From Corythucha ciliata (taxonomy: Eukaryota > Arthropoda > Insecta > Hemiptera > Tingidae): a DNA stretch of 64,000 nt. The notes under the pieces are model-generated. The model saw only the letters and a list, made by a program, of their open reading frames with translations. It ran no database searches and was not told the origin of the DNA. Below are positions 56,453-64,000 of the stretch, one piece after another. Made by a program: the position numbers and the translations under genes. Numbering within the stretch: the first letter of the stretch is position 1; each line of letters starts with the position of its first letter. The DNA is taken from positions 46,280,751-46,344,750 of the forward strand of contig CM075942.1 of the NCBI GenBank assembly GCA_038030265.1, written 5' to 3'.

Positions 56453-59235
56453 ATCGGTCAATCGGACGCGGTCGCTGATGGAGTTCCCATTGTGATGCCT
56501 TCCTTTTTTGACCGCTTCGGATCGTTTCCGGTGTCGCACAAAATACCCGCTATGCGGTGGTAATCGCAATCGGCAGGCCTGAAGCTCAAGAAAGAGCCTC
56601 GGTCGACGCACGCGGACCTCGCAGGAAAATCTGCCCTAAACCAACAAAAACGTGAATCATGCACTTTAAGGGGCGTTTACGAACATTCTATTATTGCTTT
56701 CTTTTGGCCGTGACCAGTTGCATATGGAGTTGAAAAGTTGCCATTGATTTACCTACCTACCATTTTCTGACCCTTGAAAATTAGACGTGCAAATACCTTC
56801 ATCTGCCGTGCGAATGACTTTTTTGTGGTGCGGGATGTTTTTTTGACGTTGGATTTTCCATTTTAGCCGTTGCACTATTAGGCGTGCGAAGAACCTTTTT
56901 TGCCGGGCTAAACAATTTTCCCCATTTAGAGGGCGTATAAAGTTTCTTGGGTCATACTCAAACTTATTGGTCTGATACGTGGCGGATTTTTTTTTTGTTT
57001 TCCGAATTTCATATTTTGGAGCTGTAATGTGGAGAGATCTTCCGGCTCAACTTTTGGGGAAATCAGGAACTGTTTTTTCTTTTTGTTAGAAGATTCTCGA
57101 ACGGTCCTTGTACCGCTTTAGACGTTCGATCATAAAAATCATACCTACGCACAAAATAAGCCAAGTTGGAAGAAAAATTCGCCGAATTTCAAGCTCTTTT
57201 AAAGTTCCCATGCCAACAATAAGTAGGTACAATTCATAAAGTGAATATAGGTACAAAGCAATATAAGGTGCGTAATAGTGACTTGCGAAGGACAGCGTTT
57301 GACTGCATATTTTTGAAGATCAGAAACCTCCACCACCCACCCTGTCAACCTCAGTCCTCCCAAACATATAACACTTAAAAAACTTCCTAACAAAGCATAG
57401 TATAGCTACCATTGCCTTCTGACTTTTTGAAGGAGATGAAAGAATAAAAAAAATGTGTGACTGACCGCATTTGTCATGTAGATATGTGTGGTAGGAAGGG
57501 AAGGGAAGGGAATGATTCAGCATGCGGATGTGAGACGACGGAGAAGAATAACAGGAAGATCTTTTAGGCTTTATATGACGAGCGGGGTGGAGGGAAAGGC
57601 CTAGAGGAGAAGGCGACTAATTAAAAAAAAAGTTAAGGGTTACGTGAGCATCCCTCCACCCTTCATCGTCGATCTAGAATGCACGTTTTTTGTTCATTAG
57701 GAACGTTGCACAAGAATAATAAAACGAGCTCCTAAAAATCCTATAATTCTTTTCTTTGACCTGTTTAAAAAAAAAAAAAAAGTTAATCAAATTTGCCTAG
57801 TCGATTAAAAAAAATGCATAACAGAGGAGCATAAGTACCCGTAATCATCAGGTATAAATCAACATTTTAATGTCACTCACGAATGTTAATCACACGGTAG
57901 ATCAGACAAAAAAAAAGCTTAATTACCCCGCAAGGCATCGCATCGGGCCATCCAACTCTCTCAAGAGACGACGGAAAAGACTCGGCCTCCCACATTCCGT
58001 CATTGCTCCACAGTTCTCTTGGTATATTCACGTTGATGTACTTTACTTCCCAACTTTCCAAGGTCAATTGGATGGGGAGGCTGAAAAACCTCACGGACAT
58101 ACCTTCGAAAAAGTGATGGTCCCGTTCCTCTATAGAGGCACAATAAGCGGGAGGAGAAGAGGTGTATTAGGCACTATTTTATAACCATTGAGGTCTTTAA
58201 GCGTATTTTTTTGAATACAAAAAAAAGCAAGAAAATACTGATTGGACTTCATTATCATGATGAAATCGTTAATTAATTAGTACATAAGTGATTATGAATG
58301 AATGGGATTAACACGCAATTAGCGTCGCATTCCGTTGTACCGCGTATGTGTACCTAAAAGGTCATTAGAACGAAAATTTTGGCTAGAAAAAGGCTCACTA
58401 AAGGTTGTTTTTTTTTTTTTACTAAAAAAAACAACTAATTTTGCGGTCGCCAACGGTCAAGAACGGTCGGTCTAATACACTTCCAGCTCATTATTTATTG
58501 TGACCCTGCCATACCAATAAAAACATTAATTTGCATTCGCTAATTTTGTGAAGCGAAAAGCAATGACGTACCAAGATAGTGTTGATGGGGGGGGGGGGCA
58601 CCGTTCAAAAGGAGCTCCCGAAAAGCTTAAAGATGGAATTAATGAAGATATGTATAGGTTTTACATTCATGGGTGTATGTATTAGGAAAGTGAAAAGGAG
58701 ACTTAGCATCCATTTGAACGACAATGTGGCTCCTCCATTTCCAGGGGCGTAGCCAGGCCCTTGATCTAGAGGGTGGGCAGCTTCACTGGCGAAAATGTCA
58801 GATGCAACATTGCCTTTTTGCAGGCATTTATTCGGGGGTCCGGAGCTGGAAATCGCCAAAGCTGGAAAACTGCCGTTTTTAGCCTTCTAAAATTTTGGAT
58901 TTTCTGTCCAAAAACTGATAACTTTTCCACCCAAAAACTGATACTTTTGGAGTTAAACTATAAATTTTGGTCCCCTGAGATAGGAAACTGCGGTAATTTA
59001 GCCCCTTAAACTGGACCCTTCCATCTTCGACGCGATCAACGATTGATCGTTAGGAACTTACGCGGACGCGTTAACTGCCAACACCCCGCATATAGCGCGC
59101 TCGTCGTCTAAGCAGGGCCGTGAATAGAATATTCGGCCCGGGGATAGAACTCAATTAGGACCTTTCACTCACCCTCCCCTCTCGCTCCCAACTTTTTTAG
59201 TATCCCGCTGTAGTGCCTAATATTTTGAATCACAA
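56453..59235. other. 2.8 kb non-coding, no feature recognised
   Basis: No supported gene. The plus-strand frame 57870-58184 (104 codons) has no domain. A G run lies at 58587-58596. 58850-59010 holds loosely repeated AAAAACTGATAAC and TTTTGG phrases. Confidence 0.4.
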
Positions 59236-59239
59236 AAGA

Positions 59240-59960
59240 ATACCCAACCACTAAACCTCAACAAAGCTCCTAACCACAGCGGTGCTCCAAATAGCTGCAG
59301 CCATAAAGATGGCGGAACCATAGCAAGGTCCCAATCACATCAAACCTCCAAACTACTAAGAAGGCCGAAACACAGCAAAGTTCCAATCTCAAAAAGCTGT
59401 AACCACAAAAAGTTCAACGTACAGTAAAGCCCCTATCACAGCAAAGTTCAAAACACCAGTAAACCTCCACAACCCGGCAAACCTCCAAACCACAGCAAGT
59501 CACAAAATCACTGCAAAGCTCGCCTAACCACAGGAAAGGTTCAAACCACAATAAAACTCCAACAAAAAAGGCCCAATCACGGCAAAGCTCTATAAACGAC
59601 AACTAGCTTCAAGCGAAAATGAAGCTCCAAAACACTGCAAAGCTCCAAACCACAGAAAAGTATCAACCAGGGCAAGGCCCAATCCACAGCCAAACTCAAA
59701 AACACTGCAAAGCTGCAAATCCACAGTGTATACCTCTAATATCATCCCACCAAAGTTCTTACCATAAAAAGCTCTAACCAAAGTAAAGCTCCAGCCACAT
59801 TTTAGCTTCAACCACGAAGAAGGCACAACTAAAGAAAAGATCCAACCACCAGAATAGCCCTATCTCAGAAAACACCAACCACAAAAAGCTCCAACCATGG
59901 GGAAGGCACAACCACAGCAAATCTCCAACCCCAGTAGAGCTTCCACTACCGTAAATGGTT
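59240..59960. repeat. Long degenerate array, AACCACAGCAAAGCTCC type
   Basis: About 25-30 irregular copies over 720 bases, for example AAACCACAGCAAGTCAC, CACTGCAAAGCTCCAAACC and AACCACAGCAAATCTCC. Open frames on the minus strand are only its translation. Confidence 0.75.
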
Positions 59961-60039
59961 CCTTTTTTCTCTCTCTCCAATGTTTTTTCTTATCTTCCCT
60001 TTCCTGATTTCCGAAATCCGGGCCCCAGGAAAAGCCAGC

Positions 60040-60167
60040 CCCTTAAAAATGTTTATTGATTGTGAGTAGTCCACGAAATTGGTTTTTGAATGAGGCAAAC
60101 CCCAACGGGATTGGTTTTATAGCAACAAAAATCCGCGATATAGGTTTTTAGTGAGTGAAATTCGATG
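60040..60167. repeat. CGCGAAATTGGTTTTTGAGTGAG-type repeat
   Basis: Copies such as CACGAAATTGGTTTTTGAAT, continuing on the far side of the next MITE (60590-60780). The MITE is therefore inserted into this array. Confidence 0.6.
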
Positions 60168-60587
60168 AATGGGGAACTTGCATGAATCTCAGATTGGGAA
60201 GAAAAGCACACCGGTGATTTGACCCGTGAACTGAAGGATAACAACGGAAGTTGCAACCCGATTGGTGCGTTTTAAGATTTTTAAAAAAGGTTCAAAGTTC
60301 TTCGGGAGGGGATGGATGGTGCGAGGGGAAATGACGTAAATCCTTCCTTGTGAAGCATTTGAGGGAACTCTAAAATTTCCCTCCAGTAAACGCGTCTAAC
60401 CCCCTCTTCCCCACATCATTCATTTCAATAAATAAGTTTTGACGTAATCGAACCCCCACTCAAAATTTTTAAAAATTCGCTAAAAAAGCATCCTGGATTG
60501 ATTTCAAAATTTAATGTGAGCAATAGGCTTGTGGAAGAGCCGTCTTTAAGAAACACCAACTTTTGAAAAATGTGCAAGTTCCCCATT
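60168..60587. mobile_element. MITE (ATGGGGAACTTGCA family)
   Basis: Inverted ends AATGGGGAACTTGCATGAAT and TGCAAGTTCCCCATT. Closely related to 29962-30399. Confidence 0.72.
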
Positions 60588-60848
60588 GGGTTTTTAGTGA
60601 GTGCGCGAAATTGGCCTATGAACTTGGCCTACCCGCGAAATCAAGCAAACCCTGGAAAACGTATTTTTGTTGACAAGAAAAATCAGGGAAATTGGTGCCT
60701 TATAAGTTATTAGTTATTAGTGATCGAAATCTGAGAAATTGGTTTATTGCTGAACCAGGTTCGTGAAATGTTGACGAAACAAAATGATGCGACACTGCGA
60801 AATTTCAACTTTTTTGTGGTATCTGGAAGTGGGCAGCTGTTCCATTAA

Positions 60849-61256
60849 GGGGGGGGGGGTTTCAGGCGGGTTTCCTTGTCCCGTTCCCAGTCGCCCCTCG
60901 CCTAAACTTCGCACATAAATTTTGGCTCAATTTCTGCACCAATATTCGATTTAAAAGTCTAATTTTAATCTTCGGGAAGTTCTACAGTGACGTTAGATCT
61001 TGCTTTTTCAAATTTTATCCCTAAAATAACCCCAAAGCACTTTAGAAATTCAAATGTGTTTTAAGGTAATTTCAGGGATGAAATTTGGGAAAGCAAGATC
61101 TAACGTCATTGTAGAACTTCGTGAAGATTAAAATTAGACTTTGAAATCGAATATTGATGCAGAAATGGAGCCAAAATTTATGTGCGAAGTTTAGGCGAGG
61201 GTGACTGGGAACGGGTCGAGGAAACCTGCCTGAAAAAGCCTGGAACCCTCCCCCCC
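60849..61256. mobile_element. TTAA-type fold-back MITE, uninterrupted
   Basis: 408 bp, nearly all of it two inverted arms of about 180 bp around a ~40-base loop at 61031-61068. TTAA on both sides (60845-60848 and 61257-61260). Arms share TCGCCTAAACTTCGCACATA and GATCTTGCTTT with layer 3 of the nest. Confidence 0.82.
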
Positions 61257-61260
61257 TTAA

Positions 61261-64000
61261 GTCTGCACTTTCGAGACTATGCGAGGACAACTGCTTCCCT
61301 CTAGCTGCGCTCATGCCTATTTCACGTGTCTTGCGACGATTTTCATTCCAGTAGACCAGGAGAATTGGACGTTACAGGTGCTCAGCAGTTTTTGTGACTG
61401 ATTATTCGATTCAGCTCACGATTCTGATTCGATCTCCCGATGATTCGAAATCTCCCTATTCCCCACAAAATTGAATGATCCCTCAAAAAATTATCAATTC
61501 AATGCCCAAAATTCATTCAAAAATTCATAGTGCAGCTCGCGCTACCACCCCTCCTGTTTTTACCCTTGACAGCAGCTTTATGACCTCATAACTATAATTT
61601 ATTACTCGTTCCCGAACTACCTACCTCCGAGAAGCCGGATTTCTCCCGGAACCCAGTCAGGAAGCCGGCCACATACCCTCCTCAAGTAGCCAAGAGAGGG
61701 ATGGACTCCAGTGTACTAAATTCGCAGTTTTAGATTTAAAATAAATACAAAATAAAATTAAAAACGTCCGATTGCTGGGTGGAAATAATAAAAGATACAC
61801 AACAGACAATCGTATAACGGCCCGCCGTTATGGGGAGGCTTTGCCTTAATGAATTTTTGTCGCACGCGATCGGCACACGCGCGCGCGGGAAGCCCCCCAA
61901 CAGCATGCAGTCCATATTCTTAACGCTCGTTAAAATAATTTTACTCTTTCAATAAGTGTAGGAAACACAATTGGGTTCGTATTATTAAGTCACATAATAT
62001 TACTAATAATGAACAATGAAGATGTTGGGGGTTGGGCCCACCAAACAATAATTTTTAAATAATATGTTTTAAGAAATATTACTAATTGGACGGTTTCGTA
62101 ATTTTGTATTTAACAAAGCGCTTCATTTCTACTGCTATAGTGAGAACGCGCCTTATGGCAGTTCGAAAGGGTCACAGTGATTCAAAAGGATTTTCACTCC
62201 TCAAGCAGTCAAGCTCATCCTTTTTTTTTGCTTTTTGTATTACACAAAATCCGTCTGTGTAATAGGTTCCAATAAATCACGTTAAATAATAGATTTTTCT
62301 TCGTCTTAACTAACCCGTCCAGCTTTTTTAGAAAGTTGAGACCGATAAGTTTTAAAGAGTTCAGTCATGGGGAAGCTTTGGGAACGCCCCCTTCCCTTTT
62401 CCTTCTGAAAATCCATCGACGGTGATTTACCGCCGTGAAACAATTTTTCTTTTGGACACGAAATGTGTGACAAAGTTTTTTTTTTATCATGAAGAAGTAA
62501 AAAAGCGAAAAGAAAAAACAAAGAATATATCTTCTTGTTCCCAGTCGGAGCGCTAAGTTTGAGTTAAGCCTTCACTACCTCGCCGAATTTCAGGTCTGGT
62601 ATCTGATGAAAAGTGGAGTTCGTCTGTAATGGCTCGAGCGTTTTCGCTCTTTAGTGAATTTCTGTGAGTGTGAGTGTTGTCATAATAACAAAAATGTGAC
62701 ATCACGTCGACTTTTCTCATGTTCCATGAGAATTTTTAATGTTCCATGGCCATCGGATTCATGTACCAAAAGTCCTGAAGTGTGAAAAATAAAAGTTTTG
62801 TGATCCATATTTGCCGTCATGAGGGCGGGAACAATCGAAAAACGCATTTTTCTCATAACCGAATCGATATAAAAGGATGAAGAAGGAAAAGACTAATCAA
62901 AAAGGGCAACTCCCACGATACGGATGAAGCTATAAATCGTCGCCGAGTGACCGCAGGAGTCCGTGCTTCCCCATCAGACAGTGTCCTCACGTACGGCTTC
63001 CGTGGGTCGGAACGTTTTTAGATCTGTATCTAAAGTCGCAATTATATATGGTAGTCGGTATACTTCCGATGAATATAAACAGTCCCCTCCCCCCCTCACT
63101 CCTTCTACGATTTCTTGATACCGGTGGATTGCCAAAGGTCGGGGTGTAGAGTGAAAGGTGAGGGGGGCGAGGGTAGTGTTCATTTTCTTCCAGCAGCATT
63201 TTTAACTTAAAATGGAGAGCTTGGCTGCCAGAGTGCTTTCGAGTTGGGGAAAAAAGAAAAAAGGAATGTCGTCGAGCTAGTGAGGCGAGCGGAGTAGCTG
63301 GATAGGGTACGGACACGATTTTAATTAAGAAGTACTAAACAACAATGGTGATAACGGTTGTAGCACGAACTTAGAAATAATTTAATAGTGAGCTACAAAT
63401 TCAACGTTTACTAACGCTCAACCGCGAATTTAGTCTTTGATTAATGTGATATTACGCGTGTTCTGTATGATCGTGATGGTATTAGTTACCTCCCGATATA
63501 GTTGGTAGATTAACAAATTTTTATGTTGGGGGAAGGGGCAATAATATAATTTATTGATATTGTTAGTGTGATCGTTAAAAAACTAGGTAATGCATGCATA
63601 AAGCTGTAGCCGTAGGAGCTTACATTGTCTGTCTTCCCTCGTTGAGGTGTTATAATTTCGTTGTTATTTATGGAAAAAAATCGCAAAAAATCATATATTC
63701 CTGAAAAAGTGTCTGGATTGAAATGAAAATGATGAATCTATCAGATCTACATTTTATCAAGAGAATTATCTCATTATTTCTAAGAAAAACCTGTTAAAGC
63801 AAAAAAGCCCCCCTGGTCCCTCACGGATCAGTCAAACGTTTTTGTTAATGCATGCATGTTTTTTTATTGGAATTTCAAACTAATTCACACTAAGTAACAT
63901 GCATTTTTATTTACGTGGCATCCCCTCCCCACCCTCCCACCCGAAGGCACATGATTTTGAAACCATTAAGCTCCCTTTATCTAGTTCTCCCCTTCACTCC
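61261..64000. other. Right flank, non-coding
   Basis: 2.7 kb without a supported gene, RNA or repeat match. Short frames on the minus strand (62306-62521, 62974-63316) have no recognisable domain. Confidence 0.4.

Noticed and set aside
57870..58184. 104-codon plus-strand frame
   Set aside because: No domain recognised and an overlapping antisense frame is as long; not supported.
59414..59980. Tandem minus-strand frames rich in Trp, Leu and Gly
   Set aside because: They translate the AACCACAG degenerate array and have no independent support.

Overview
The window looks like a stretch of an arthropod, probably insect, nuclear genome. The evidence is one protein gene with seven short GT-AG introns (53-74 bp), THAP and MADF/Harbinger transposon proteins, Mag-type and BEL/Pao-type LTR elements, a non-LTR retroelement with a poly(A) tail, and dozens of MITE-like repeats. 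I see no bacterial operons, rRNA, CRISPR array or phage module. The species cannot be fixed from the sequence. Long poly-G/poly-C tracts (8-13 nt) are unusually frequent.

Layout. 245-3100 is an almost intact PIF/Harbinger DNA transposon with 44-bp terminal inverted repeats, a MADF protein gene and a convergent two-exon DDE transposase. 3809-5033 holds a two-exon THAP-domain gene fragment, a short MITE and a second, decayed THAP fragment. 5171-8606 is a 1.16-kb segment present twice in direct orientation, with a repeat element remnant exactly between the copies. 11186-13945 is the only clear host gene: an eight-exon, 777-residue PIGN-like membrane protein (GPI ethanolamine phosphate transferase 1 family). 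Its reading frame is intact but the metal-binding and nucleophile motifs are not recognisable. 14.2-17.7 kb is low-complexity and repeat-rich DNA with a tRNA-like sequence. 18056-22072 is a decayed Mag-clade Ty3/gypsy element with 99-bp LTRs. 22.2-31.3 kb is mainly repeats. 31349-33193 is a BEL/Pao element with most of its interior deleted.

The right half is almost entirely mobile and repeat DNA. It contains a Harbinger internal-deletion derivative (35128-35821), copies of a Helentron/HINE-like repeat family (38749-41036 and 51333-53731), and two giant fold-back elements with TA target duplications (39479-40903 and 43693-45007). At 50850-53941 five different mobile elements are nested inside one another. 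A second Harbinger-derived remnant (56037-56452) and further MITEs follow.

Two points deserve attention. One is the PIGN-like putative pseudoenzyme, with all introns phase-compatible and the active site eroded. The other is the repeat ecology: a HINE-like family with a terminal hairpin and an internal ~300-bp tandem unit, and the five-deep nest whose layers each keep recognisable ends and target duplications.
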